Below, one piece after another: positions 17,821 through 26,499 of a stretch of DNA of 64,000 nt. The position numbers were made by a program, and so were the translations under genes. The DNA is taken from positions 2,232,001-2,296,000 of the forward strand of contig OZ250139.1 in assembly GCA_965237405.1 (NCBI GenBank). The letters are read 5' to 3'. This DNA is from CAUZIB01 sp963663925. GTDB lineage: Bacteria; Acidobacteriota; Vicinamibacteria; Vicinamibacterales; UBA8438. Position 1 is the first letter of the stretch. Each line of letters starts with the position of its first letter. Under the pieces are notes generated by a model. It made no database searches, had not been told where the DNA came from, and saw only the letters and a program-made list of their open reading frames with translations.

Positions 17821-18005
17821 GGGTGGCCTCCTCGGATTGCGGCCCCGAGCTGGTCCGGGTGGGCGGACAGGACTGTGACGGGCCGTGGGTACAGCAGGCC
17901 CCTATTGGGTCACGGCCCATCCGGTCAGCTGGCTGCCGTACGAGTTGCCAGCGGGCGATGACCGACAGGTCAGTAGCCAGGACCGTAGGTCAGTCAAGTT
18001 AAGGG
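17821..18005 (-). ncRNA. Candidate bridge RNA region of IS110
   Basis: Non-coding sequence upstream of the transposase, where IS110-group elements transcribe their bridge RNA. It is rich in short inverted repeats, for example CACCGGCACCCACCGGTG nearby (about 18020), and has no protein frame with motifs. The assignment rests on position only. Confidence 0.35.
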
Positions 18006-18075
18006 TCAGGCCATCACTCACCGGCACCCACCGGTGTCACAAGTGACCCCGTCAGGCAGGGAGATCATGCTCACA

Positions 18076-18854
18076 GTCAAGTTAACGAGTCCGGGACATA
18101 CGAGGGCAGGCTAATCAGAGATCAGGCTGCCGTCACCGCGGTCCACACGGTGAACGCTCGTGCCCGCAACATTCGATGATGCACCGATCTCAGCCGGTGC
18201 CGACCCACGCGACACAGATTTTGAATGATGCCGTGAACGGGCAAGAAACACTGCGCGGGGGCGGATGACGTGAAGCCGCGCATCTGACGCTCCCGTTGTC
18301 GCGTGGGTTGGTGCGACACGTCGGCCCGATTGTTCGCGTATCGCGTCGTGTCATGGGTGACCACAGGCATGACGTCCCGATGGGCGACACGGTAGCTGCC
18401 CAACTGGTCGGTCACGAGCCGCACGGGTTCCTGTCGCTGACTGTTCAACAGTCGGCGGAAGAATCTCCGCGCGGCCCGCGCGTCCCGACGGGGTTGTACG
18501 AGGATGTCGATCAGATCACCGTCTTGATCCACCGCGCGCCAGAGATACTGGCGCTCACCGTTGATCGTCACGAAGACGTCATCCAGGAACCACGTATTTC
18601 CGAGTCGACCTTGTCGGCGCTTCAACTGCCGAGCGTCGTCGGGGCCGAATTTTCCGCACCACTGCCGAATGGTTTCGTACGACACGATGATGCCGCGTTC
18701 GGCAAGCAGATCCTCAACATCCCGGAAGCTCATGCAGTATCTGTGGTAGAGCCAGACGGCATGGCTGATGATTTCGGGCGGAAAGCGATGCCGAAGGTAG
18801 CGGGGCCGGCGAGTGTGCATCCCGGCATTGTGCTGGGCGGAGAGTTAACTTGAC
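18076..18854 (-). mobile_element. IS6-family insertion sequence, copy 2
   Basis: About 780 bp with perfect 11-bp ends GTCAAGTTAAC (18076-18086) and GTTAACTTGAC (18844-18854). It holds one transposase. A further GTCAAGTTAAG lies 85 bp to the left (17992), inside the IS110 end. Confidence 0.85.
18122..18820 (-). CDS. IS6-family transposase (copy 2)
   Basis: 232 residues with the same frame as the 8082 copy: RHRFPPEIISHAVWLYHR, TWFLDDVFVTINGERQYLWR (first Asp), LVTDQLGSYR (second Asp), NNRADVSHQPTRQRERQMRG. The third acidic residue is Asp (RADVSHQ) where copy 1 has Glu, which may reduce activity. Otherwise complete. Confidence 0.92.
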   Translation of the reverse strand: MHTRRPRYLRHRFPPEIISHAVWLYHRYCMSFRDVEDLLAERGIIVSYETIRQWCGKFGPDDARQLKRRQGRLGNTWFLDDVFVTINGERQYLWRAVDQDGDLIDILVQPRRDARAARRFFRRLLNSQRQEPVRLVTDQLGSYRVAHRDVMPVVTHDTTRYANNRADVSHQPTRQRERQMRGFTSSAPAQCFLPVHGIIQNLCRVGRHRLRSVHHRMLRARAFTVWTAVTAA

Positions 18855-19200
18855 AATACCCTCGGCACGGTTACGATTGACAGAAATGGGTCGTTTAGTG
18901 AGGCTGGGAACGAGAGTTTTCACTAACCCGAGCTGTGGTGTCTACAACGGGACCGGGAGCGGCGTTTCCGCGTTCATGCTTCTTCCAAATCAGTCGGCGG
19001 AGTTTCTCCGGCTGCGGTCGAGTACTCTCTCCGGCTTATACTCACGTCGCCAAATACCAGTCCATGGCCCGACAGTCACGTCGAAACGGTTGTAAGCTAG
19101 CACTGCGGGGCACTGTCGTTCTCGGTAAACCTGTCCTGACTCGGCGACCAAAATGGAAATCTCGGATTCTTTCACCGGTAGAAGCGCCCTAGTGCTTTCA
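18855..19200. other. Intergenic stretch with no supported gene
   Basis: About 350 bp between IS6 copy 2 and the coiled-coil gene. Short frames only. The promoter of the coiled-coil gene should be here, but no clear -35/-10 pair was identified. Confidence 0.45.
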
Positions 19201-19225
19201 TTTGTGGCGATTAGGAGGGCCGATC

Positions 19226-21952
19226 ATGCTCGATGCACTCAAGAATTTGAAGGGCGGTAGCCGGACGAAAAAGCAGGCCGCGGATTTCGAGGCCTTGATC
19301 CTAGCGGCGAAGGAAGAACGAAAGACCCTCAATGCCATGCTCGCACAGATTACCCTGCGCGGTTCGAAGGTGGCCCAGGTCGGCAAGACGCTCGAGCAGT
19401 TCGACGCGAAGACGGTCGCGACGAGCCAGAAGGTTACTGATGTCGACAAGCGCATCGCCGGCCTCGAGGAACGAACCCGGACATTTACGGAGATCGATGC
19501 GCGCATACAGGCGCTGCTGGCGATCGCGGAGCAAGCTCAGCAGAAGGCGGAGGGCTTGGTGGCTCCTGGCAGTGATCTACAGAAGCACCGACAGTCCGTC
19601 CAGCACCTCTCGTCGCAGATGCTCCAGACCCAGGCAGGCATTGATGCCCTCAAGCGAGAGCAGGCCACCCTGGAAGAGGACCGGACCGCACTGCGCAAGA
19701 CGCAGGGTGAGGTCAAGAGCACGATCGACGCTGCCGCGGTGGTCAAGGCCGAGCTCGATCAGGTCCGCGGTACCGCCGGCCATCTATCGCAGGACTACGC
19801 GCGGCTGCGCAACGCGTCCAAAGAAGTGCGCGAGGATTCCGTTGTGGCCGCGGAGTCGGTCAAGGAACTGGAGCGGAAACTCGGCCCGCTGATGCAGCTC
19901 CAGGAGCTGAGCAAGACGACCGAAGAGAAGCTTGCCGGCCTCAACGCCATGGCCGAGCATGTCTCACAGAAGGCCAAGGCCCTCGAGAGCCAGCAATCGA
20001 CGGTGGAACGGGCCATCGTCGAAGCCAAGCGACTGAACGAAATGGTCTGGAACATGGACGTCCAGATCAACCGACTGAACGAAGGCGCGAAGGAGGCCCA
20101 CCGCAGCGAGGAGACCATCGGCCGCATTGTGACACTCGTCCAGCAGACCAACGCCACGGTCGAAGGGGTGACAAAAGCCCGCGACGACATGGCGCGCGAG
20201 TCGGCGCGGTTTGAAAAGGATGGGCGGGCGCTCGTGGATGGCTTGCGCGCGTCCCTCGAGCGCGTTGAGCTCGAGAAGAAGGAATTCGAGGCGCTCGACT
20301 TGCGGCTGCGCGCACTGCAGGGCGCGGTCAAGGAAGCCGAAGTCAGCATGGGGGCGCTTGCCGTCAAGGAGCGGAATCTCTCCCAGCTCCACCAGAAGGC
20401 GGATGTCCTGTACCAGAGCTTCAAGGGACTCTCTGTGCAGGCAGACGAACTAGCGAAGAAGCAGGCCGGACTCGATATGCTGCAGGGCCGTCTCGCGCAG
20501 GTCGAGGAGCTGGCGAAACGGACGGCCCTGCAGCAGGAGACGCTGAAGCAGGGGCGACAGGAGCTCGAGACGCTGCGCGGGGACATTTATAAGTTCCACG
20601 AGTCCCACGCCCAAGTCGCCCGGCTTGGCGACAAGCTGGCAGCCGACCGCGACGCGCTCGAAGCCTTCAGCGAGCGGATGACGGCATTCATGCTCCGCAC
20701 GCCGCAGCTCGACGCCACGCTGAACGCGATCAATGAAAAGCTGGCGCTGGCCGATGAGGGGATCCAGCAGACGGCCCGGCTGGATGAACTGGTCGGTGAG
20801 CTGGACACCCAGATGGATCGGCTTTCAGCTCGGACGCAGTTCGTCGACAAGCTGGAGGCCCGGATCGACGGCATGCACACGCTTGCTGCCGAAGTGGACG
20901 GTAAGCTGGCGGAGCAGCTCGCCCGCCGCTCCGAGCTCGACACCCTGAAGAGTCAGTGTGACTCGATTCTTGCGCGGATCCTCGACGCGGAGCAGAAGAT
21001 TGAGTCGGTCGAGGCGCAGCAGCGAAAGCTTCTCCCCGTCACCAATCGCGTGTCCACCCTCGAGGCGCGCATCGAGGCGGCTCACAGCCGCGTCAAGGAG
21101 ATCCAGCAAGACGAGGCTGTCCTGCGCGAGCAGGAGACCCGACTGGCGGAATGTGTCGAAGCAAGCCGCGCGCTGGCCGGCGAGACCAGCGCGCGAATGA
21201 AACAGACCCAGGCGCTGAACGACGAACTGACTCGTGCCGCCGCCATCAAAGACGAATTGGTTTCAGAACTCGCACGCATTCAGACACACCAGCGCGACGC
21301 GGCGGCGCGCGCCGAAACGACCGAGGATCAGATCAAACGCACCGAAACAATGTACAAGCAGATCGAACAGCGGCAGGGCCAGATCGCATTTTCGGAAAAG
21401 AAGGTCGCGCTCGTCGAAGCGAAGATGGCCGAGCTGTCAGACAAAGCCGGCACCCTCGATCAGACGATCAAGGGCATTCTCGAGCGACAGGCGGTGGTGG
21501 GGGCCGTCAAGACCGAAGTGGACAGCGTCCACGAGATCAGCGCGCGCAGCCGGGCGGACCTGCAGTTCGTGACAGATCACCGGGACGAGGTGGCTGCCGT
21601 GCGGAGTCAGATCAACGATCTTCTGACCACAGCGCGGGAAACCGCGGAGAAGATCGCCGCCATCGAAGGGCGACAGAAGACGGTGAACGAGGTTCAGGCG
21701 AAAACGAATCTCATCTCGAACCTGCTCGCGGACGTGAGCGTGAATCTCGAAACACTCGTCGAGCAGAAGTCGATCATCGACAATCTGACCGAGAAACTGG
21801 CCGGTGTCGACTTCACCATGCAGGAGGCGCAGAACACGCTCCAGACGCTGAAGCACGAGCGCGAGCTGGCCGAACGCATTGAGAAGAGCATCAAGCAGCT
21901 TCGGACGAAAACCGCAAAGGCCGACCTTCCGCGTAAATCGGCGACCGCCTAG
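19226..21952 (+). CDS. Giant coiled-coil protein, unknown role
   Basis: 908 residues from the ATG at 19226, placed 7 nt after AGGAGG. Nearly the whole length is heptad-like coiled coil rich in E, K, Q, A and L (for example DKRIAGLEERTRTFTEIDAR, LAERIEKSIKQLRTKTAK). There is no Walker A, no transmembrane segment and no signal peptide, so it is not an SMC ATPase despite similar composition. The first 25 residues (LDALKNLKGGSRTKKQAADF) are basic. Such proteins often act as cytoskeletal scaffolds or in chromosome organisation; function here is unknown. It is the longest intact gene of the window and has no operon partner. Confidence 0.82.
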   Translation: MLDALKNLKGGSRTKKQAADFEALILAAKEERKTLNAMLAQITLRGSKVAQVGKTLEQFDAKTVATSQKVTDVDKRIAGLEERTRTFTEIDARIQALLAIAEQAQQKAEGLVAPGSDLQKHRQSVQHLSSQMLQTQAGIDALKREQATLEEDRTALRKTQGEVKSTIDAAAVVKAELDQVRGTAGHLSQDYARLRNASKEVREDSVVAAESVKELERKLGPLMQLQELSKTTEEKLAGLNAMAEHVSQKAKALESQQSTVERAIVEAKRLNEMVWNMDVQINRLNEGAKEAHRSEETIGRIVTLVQQTNATVEGVTKARDDMARESARFEKDGRALVDGLRASLERVELEKKEFEALDLRLRALQGAVKEAEVSMGALAVKERNLSQLHQKADVLYQSFKGLSVQADELAKKQAGLDMLQGRLAQVEELAKRTALQQETLKQGRQELETLRGDIYKFHESHAQVARLGDKLAADRDALEAFSERMTAFMLRTPQLDATLNAINEKLALADEGIQQTARLDELVGELDTQMDRLSARTQFVDKLEARIDGMHTLAAEVDGKLAEQLARRSELDTLKSQCDSILARILDAEQKIESVEAQQRKLLPVTNRVSTLEARIEAAHSRVKEIQQDEAVLREQETRLAECVEASRALAGETSARMKQTQALNDELTRAAAIKDELVSELARIQTHQRDAAARAETTEDQIKRTETMYKQIEQRQGQIAFSEKKVALVEAKMAELSDKAGTLDQTIKGILERQAVVGAVKTEVDSVHEISARSRADLQFVTDHRDEVAAVRSQINDLLTTARETAEKIAAIEGRQKTVNEVQAKTNLISNLLADVSVNLETLVEQKSIIDNLTEKLAGVDFTMQEAQNTLQTLKHERELAERIEKSIKQLRTKTAKADLPRKSATA

Positions 21953-22274
21953 CCTTTTGCCGTCGGTCCGGGGGGCGGCTGATGCGTCCACCCGGCTGAC
22001 GTAGCGTGTTCGGCTCGAAGATGATGTAGGTAGGGAGCCCGATCGCCCCGAACCGTCTGCCGCGAAATCGACCCCCGCCTCTACGGCGTGGTTATGCTTT
22101 TTTGTACTTATCGAATTTTTCAAAGCTGCCCCGCCTCACCCGGTCAACGAGTTCCACCCGGCGCGGAGCGCCGCGAGCAGGCTGTCCCAAAGCCAGCTGC
22201 CGGCGGCAACAGAGGTGGACCCCATCCTTCGGACAGGTGTTCGTCACAGCTAAGGTGGAATCCGGGTTCATAAT
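21953..22274. other. Intergenic stretch with no supported gene
   Basis: About 320 bp after the coiled-coil gene. It contains T-rich runs near 22090-22125 but no clear terminator hairpin and no coding frame with motifs. Confidence 0.45.
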
Positions 22275-22513
22275 TTAAGCTGCGTTTGGTTGGCCAGAGG
22301 TGGGGCGGAGTCCCAGGCGCCGGTCAGCTTCGTCGCTAGTGTACGCCTCTTCGGGCGTCAGACCATTGAGCGACGAGTGGGGTCGGCACCGGTTGTAGAA
22401 GTCCATCCACCCGCCGATGCCGGTCCGGGCCTCAGAGCCAGTGGTGAACTCGGACAAGTAAACGCACTTGTACTTGAGCGATCGCCACAGGCGCTCTATA
22501 AACACGTTGTTAT
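22275..22513 (-). pseudogene. 3' fragment of an IS3-family transposase
   Basis: About 80 codons: NNVFIERLWRSLKYKCVYLS (the Glu box of the DDE core), then GIGGWMDFYNRCRPHSSLNG, LTPEEAY. This is the C-terminal end of an IS3-type OrfB. The upstream two thirds are missing, and the frame runs into unrelated sequence before the next transposase. Confidence 0.82.
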
Positions 22514-22705
22514 GCGTGGTCACGTTCGGCAGTTTTGATCCAGATAACGACGTTCATAGATGGATTAAGGGGACGGAATTCATGGAACACGGAGTGGCCG
22601 AGCAGCCCTAGAACCTGTCCGTCTCGAATTCCCAATTCTCTCGCTGAATGCAGGGCGAAGGCAACGTTGCGTGCCGCCGATCGTGTGCCCTACGCTGTCG
22701 CGTGT

Positions 22706-23797
22706 ATGGAAGCTGTCGTGCTCACCCTGCTCCACCTGGCCGTCACGGCCGCAAAGCTCTGTCGGCCCGGCGGCGTGCGAGCCGTGATCGCGGAGAATCT
22801 CTTACTGAAGCAGCAACTGATCGTCCTGCGTCGACCGCGGAAGCGGGCACCGAACTTGACCACGGTCGACCGCCTTCTCTGCGGATTCGGGTCCCTCTTT
22901 CTCGGGCCGGGGAGGCTCCGAAAGGTCGCCATTGGCGTCCGCCCCTCGACACTGCTGGCGTTTCATCGGGCGCTGGTGCATCGGAAGTACCGGCGCTTGT
23001 TCTCGTCGAGCCATCGCCCGAGGACGCCCGGACCGAAGGGGCCGAGCGACGCGCTCATCCGGGCGATCGTTGAGCTCAAATCGCGAAATCCCCGGTTCGG
23101 CTGTCCACGCATTGCACGCATCATCTCGCGGACGTTCGGCGTCGACATCGACAAGAACGTCGTCGCTCGCGTGCTGGCGAAACACTATCGACCCGCCCCG
23201 GGCGGCTCCGGGCCGTCCTGGTTGTCGTTCATCGGTCACGCGACGGACAGTCTCTGGAGCGTCGACCTGTTTCGCTGCGAGTCCATCGTGCTCCAGAGCT
23301 ACTGGGTGCTCGTGATCATGGACCAGTGCACGCGGCGCCTGGTCGGCTTCGGTGTACACCGCGGGTCGGTCGACGCGCCCGGCCTCTGCCGCATGTTCAA
23401 CGCCGCCACTCACGGGCAGGGGGCACCGCGACATCTCAGTACGGATCATGACCCGTTGTTCGAAGCCCATCGCTGGCAGGCGAATCTTCGGCTTCTGGAG
23501 ATTGATGAGATCAAGACGGTGCCGCACGTGCCTCTCTCACACCCCTTTGTAGAGCGCCTGATCGGCACGCTGCGACGAGAATTTCTGGACCAGGTGTTCT
23601 TCTGGAATGGGCGGGATCTGGAGCGGAAACTCGCCGACTTCCAGGCCTACTACAACGCGGCACGGAGCCACGCGTCCTTGGACGGCCACACGCCGTTCGC
23701 CGTGGCGAGCGGACACCCGGTAGCCCGTGCGGACCTCAACAACATACGGTGGGCATCTCACTGCCGGGACCTGGTGCAGTTGCCAGCGGCGGCCTGA
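22706..23797 (+). CDS. Integrase-core transposase, homologue of 4751-5824
   Basis: 363 residues from the ATG at 22706, chosen because MEAVVLTLLHLAVTAAKLCR aligns with the start of the 4751 copy; the frame is open further up to 22535. Core motifs: SLWSVDLFRCES, STDHDPLF, LSHPFVERLIGTLRREFLDQ, FQAYYNAARSHASLDG. It is diverged in sequence from the first copy, so these are different elements of one family. Complete by length. Confidence 0.88.
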   Translation: MEAVVLTLLHLAVTAAKLCRPGGVRAVIAENLLLKQQLIVLRRPRKRAPNLTTVDRLLCGFGSLFLGPGRLRKVAIGVRPSTLLAFHRALVHRKYRRLFSSSHRPRTPGPKGPSDALIRAIVELKSRNPRFGCPRIARIISRTFGVDIDKNVVARVLAKHYRPAPGGSGPSWLSFIGHATDSLWSVDLFRCESIVLQSYWVLVIMDQCTRRLVGFGVHRGSVDAPGLCRMFNAATHGQGAPRHLSTDHDPLFEAHRWQANLRLLEIDEIKTVPHVPLSHPFVERLIGTLRREFLDQVFFWNGRDLERKLADFQAYYNAARSHASLDGHTPFAVASGHPVARADLNNIRWASHCRDLVQLPAAA

Positions 23798-23821
23798 TAA
23801 GGAATTCGAGACCCACAGCCG

Positions 23822-25102
23822 TCAGCTCGCGGAGGTCTCCCCTACCCCGTAGTGGACGAGCACGCGCCGCACCGTGAGTCCCTGCACCAGGATCGAAAAC
23901 ACGACGACGGCATACGTGCACGCCAGCAAGTAGTCGCGCGCCGGAAATCTCGGCAGCGACAGCATCATGGCGACCGAGATGCCCCCGCGCAGGCCGCACC
24001 ATGTGAGTATCGGCACGATCCCGCGCCGGTAGGGGCCGCGGAGACTCATGGCGGTGATCGGCAGGCTCACAGAGACGACGCGCGCGGCGAGCACGATCGG
24101 CACGACGAGCAGGCTGGCGACAATGGCCCCGGGACCGGCCGAGACCTCGAACACTTCAAGACCGATCAACAGAAACAGTACCGCGTTGAGGATCTCGTCC
24201 ACCATCTGCCAGAACGCGTCCACATGCTCGCGGGTCGTCTGGCTCATGGCGAACGTACGACCTGGATTGCCGATGAGCAGACCGGCCAGCACCACGGCAA
24301 TCGGTCCCGACACGTGGATCCAGAACGACAGCGTGTACATGAACATGACGAGCGCAAGCGTGATGAGCAGCTCGAGCGAATGATCGTCGATACTCTTGAG
24401 CGCGTGGTAGCCGACGTATCCGAACCCCAGTCCGAGCGCGGCGCCCCCGAGCACTTCCTGAAGAAAGAAGCTCGTCAGGCCCGTAGCGCTCATCGTGATA
24501 GCCTCCATCTCGCCTGCTCCGGAGAGCCCCGCGACCGACACAAGCGCGAAGAACACGACGACGGCGATGCCGTCGTTGAAGAGCGACTCACCGGCGATCT
24601 GCGCTTCGAGGCCGCGCGGCGCATTCAGCTCCTTCAGTAGCCCCATCACCGCGATCGGATCCGTCGGCGAGATCAACGCACCGAACACCAGGCAGACCAC
24701 GAAGGCGACATCCACGCCGAGAAGCCTGAAGGCCCCCCACGTCAGCGTGCCCACAGCCAGTGTCGACAGCAGCACGCCGACCGTGGCGAGCGCGCCGATG
24801 GTCCACTTGTGCTCGAGCAGGCCCTCGAGATCGATGTGCAGCGAACCGGCGAAGAGCAGGAAGCACAGCATGCCGTGCATGAGCGCCTCGTTGAAGTCGA
24901 TCTCGCCGAGAAAGCCGGTGAGCACTTCCCGCAGGCGCCAACCTGGCACGACGGCATCAGCGGCCACCACGACAACCGAACTCACCAGCGCGACGGCCAG
25001 CGTGCCGGTGGTGGCGGAGAGCTTTAGGACGCGGTGATTGATGTAGCCGGTGAGGGCCGCGATGGCAATGAGCACGGCGGCCGTGTCAAAAGCATTCATC
25101 AC
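23822..25102 (-). CDS. nhaP: Cation:proton antiporter, CPA1/NhaP family
   Basis: 426 residues with about 12 hydrophobic segments. Hallmarks: FGALISPTDPIAVMGLLKEL (ion-binding region), GESLFNDGIAVVVFFALV (the conserved ND pair) and PILTWCGLRGGISVAMMLSL. It exchanges Na+ (or K+) for H+ across the inner membrane for pH and salt balance. The start codon lies 2 nt after the stop of the hugZ-like gene, so the two are co-transcribed. Full length, no defects. Confidence 0.92.
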   Translation of the reverse strand: MMNAFDTAAVLIAIAALTGYINHRVLKLSATTGTLAVALVSSVVVVAADAVVPGWRLREVLTGFLGEIDFNEALMHGMLCFLLFAGSLHIDLEGLLEHKWTIGALATVGVLLSTLAVGTLTWGAFRLLGVDVAFVVCLVFGALISPTDPIAVMGLLKELNAPRGLEAQIAGESLFNDGIAVVVFFALVSVAGLSGAGEMEAITMSATGLTSFFLQEVLGGAALGLGFGYVGYHALKSIDDHSLELLITLALVMFMYTLSFWIHVSGPIAVVLAGLLIGNPGRTFAMSQTTREHVDAFWQMVDEILNAVLFLLIGLEVFEVSAGPGAIVASLLVVPIVLAARVVSVSLPITAMSLRGPYRRGIVPILTWCGLRGGISVAMMLSLPRFPARDYLLACTYAVVVFSILVQGLTVRRVLVHYGVGETSAS

Positions 25103-25104
25103 AC

Positions 25105-25902
25105 TCAGACCAGCCTGTTCCGCGCATCATTCAGCCTCGAGATCAGAGCGGCGCGCGCTTCCTCCGGCGTGCTGACCGGCACGGCAAACGCCAGACGGAC
25201 GGGTCGTGGTCCCTCCTTGGTCTTGGCCGACATCTCGAACCCGTACCGGTCGACGCCCGTCATGATCGCGGCGCTGATCTCGGTCGCCTTTGAAAAGGCC
25301 TTGCAGTAGAGCACCATCGCGTCGGCATGGTCGGCGTTCATGTGTGCAATGATGCCGGCCGCCGACGGACCGAGGGGATCCGGCTCAGCGGCCTGCCACT
25401 CGGCCTCGCCCATCCACGACATCCGACCGTAGCCCCCGATGTAGCGGACCGAAGCCACGTGGAGCTTCCAGAACGCGAAATCGCGGAAGTCGGCGTAGTA
25501 CGCCGCATTCGGGTGGGTCGCCAGGAAGGCAGCACGAGCGCTGCCCCCCTCCCCTTCGACGCGCGTGCAGGGACCGAGCATCGTGACGCGGCCGTTGGCG
25601 AGGGGATCAACGGCGCCGCCCTCGGCGACCAGCAGCGACGCGCGAGGGTCCCGCTCCAAGTTCTTGGTGTGCTCGGCGAGTCGGCTAATGAGGAAGACCG
25701 GGGCTCCGTTCTCAAAGGCCACGGTTACGAACGAGCCGTAGGGGTAACCAACCGGCTCCAGCGCAAGGGTACACAGCGTCCCGGTCGAGATCTGGGCGAC
25801 CAGTGTTCGCGCGCGCTCAGCGTGCGTGGGTGTCAGTATATTTGCGTCGTACAGTGGCTCCGGCGCGCCGCTTGACGGCCGGGCGTGTGCATCTTGGCTC
25901 AT
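25105..25902 (-). CDS. HugZ-like haem-binding/PNPOx-fold protein
   Basis: 265 residues from the ATG at 25902 (the frame is open to 25998, but MSQDAHARPSSG fits better). Residues 30-170 form the split-barrel pyridoxamine-phosphate-oxidase-like domain (GTLCTLALEPVGYPYGSFVT, ASLLVAEG, FAFWKLHVASVRYIGGYGRM). The C-terminal DUF2470 part has IIAHMNADHADAMVLYCKAF and GVDRYGFEM. HugZ proteins bind haem and take part in its degradation. First gene of an operon with nhaP. Confidence 0.88.
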   Translation of the reverse strand: MSQDAHARPSSGAPEPLYDANILTPTHAERARTLVAQISTGTLCTLALEPVGYPYGSFVTVAFENGAPVFLISRLAEHTKNLERDPRASLLVAEGGAVDPLANGRVTMLGPCTRVEGEGGSARAAFLATHPNAAYYADFRDFAFWKLHVASVRYIGGYGRMSWMGEAEWQAAEPDPLGPSAAGIIAHMNADHADAMVLYCKAFSKATEISAAIMTGVDRYGFEMSAKTKEGPRPVRLAFAVPVSTPEEARAALISRLNDARNRLV

Positions 25903-26080
25903 GGTTCTTCCTGATCTGACGCGCGCGCCGTCAGCGACGGCACCAGTGGTGGCCCGGGCATTGTCAAGTTGACGAAGAACTCGTCGATCGACCCCCATGA
26001 TACTGGGCTCCAGCCCGTCGTGAACCCGCTCTGCTGGGCATCATAAACGGCAGTCAGCTTCAACCGATAATGCCACCAGT

Positions 26081-26272
26081 TTAGCAGTCGCGGCAGCGGA
26101 TCTCGGTGAAGATGGCCTCACGCTTGTCGGGATTGTCGCGCGCGTAGTCGATCAAACATCGGATGGCTTTCCCTGCGTCGGGAAGGCCATAGGCCTCGAC
26201 CATGTCCTTCAAGAAGTCGACCTTTGCGGTTTCCAGCTTCACGGCCTGGCTCACGGCATTCTTCATAGGCAC
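26081..26272 (-). CDS. Small conserved cysteine-containing protein
   Basis: 63 residues (61 if started at the second Met, ATG at 26266, behind a G-rich ribosome site). VDFLKDMVEAYGLPDAGKAI is followed by RCLIDYARDNPDKREAIFTE and a C-terminal RCRDC. The family is recognisable as a recurring small hypothetical but has no known function; three cysteines suggest metal or redox binding. Confidence 0.6.
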   Translation of the reverse strand: MPMKNAVSQAVKLETAKVDFLKDMVEAYGLPDAGKAIRCLIDYARDNPDKREAIFTEIRCRDC

Positions 26273-26346
26273 CCCCCGGCGCGATTATAAGAGACTCATC
26301 CCCGCATCGCCGCGATCGGGTCGGAGGGAGGGTTGCCCCTCCCGTC

Positions 26347-26445
26347 ACCGGGTCGCCGGAGGCGGTCACCCGCCTCCGGACCGGGTCGCCGGAGGCGGTC
26401 ACCCGCCTCCGGACCGGGTCGCCGGAGGCGGTCACCCGCCTCCGG
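26347..26445 (-). repeat. Three tandem 33-bp hairpin units at the intron 3' end
   Basis: Units 26413-26445, 26380-26412 and 26347-26379 are identical. Each contains a perfect 10-bp inverted repeat, CCGGAGGCGG/CCGCCTCCGG with a TCAC/GTGA loop, followed on the minus strand by CGACCCGGT. A degenerate fourth hairpin (GGGAGGGGCAACCCTCCC) follows. The first unit behaves as domain VI of the group II intron; the others fit remnants of earlier intron copies. Confidence 0.85.
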
Positions 26446-26453
26446 CTCCCACA

Positions 26454-26486
26454 GAACGGAGCGTGCGGATTTCCCGCACTCCGCTC
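26454..26486 (-). ncRNA. Group II intron domain V
   Basis: On the minus strand GAGCGGAGTGCGG, a GAAA tetraloop, then TCCGCACGCTCCGTTC folds into the canonical short hairpin with the AGC catalytic triad at its base and a 2-nt CG bulge in the 3' strand. An identical copy is at 28359-28391. Confidence 0.85.
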
Positions 26487-26499
26487 TTCGCAAACTGAT

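Larger units (their letters stand above)
16704..18005 (-). mobile_element. IS110-family insertion sequence
   Basis: The right end CACTGACGCCCCTATATGTC starts at 16704, and the transposase occupies 16735-17820. A non-coding segment of 180-250 bp follows the transposase start, as expected for the left end of IS110 elements. The exact left boundary is uncertain because these elements lack inverted repeats; it must lie before IS6 copy 2 at 18076. Confidence 0.75.

Noticed and set aside
26347..26445. Tandem 33-bp units resembling a short CRISPR array
   Set aside because: Units are contiguous with no spacers, each is a hairpin, and they sit exactly at the 3' end of a group II intron.
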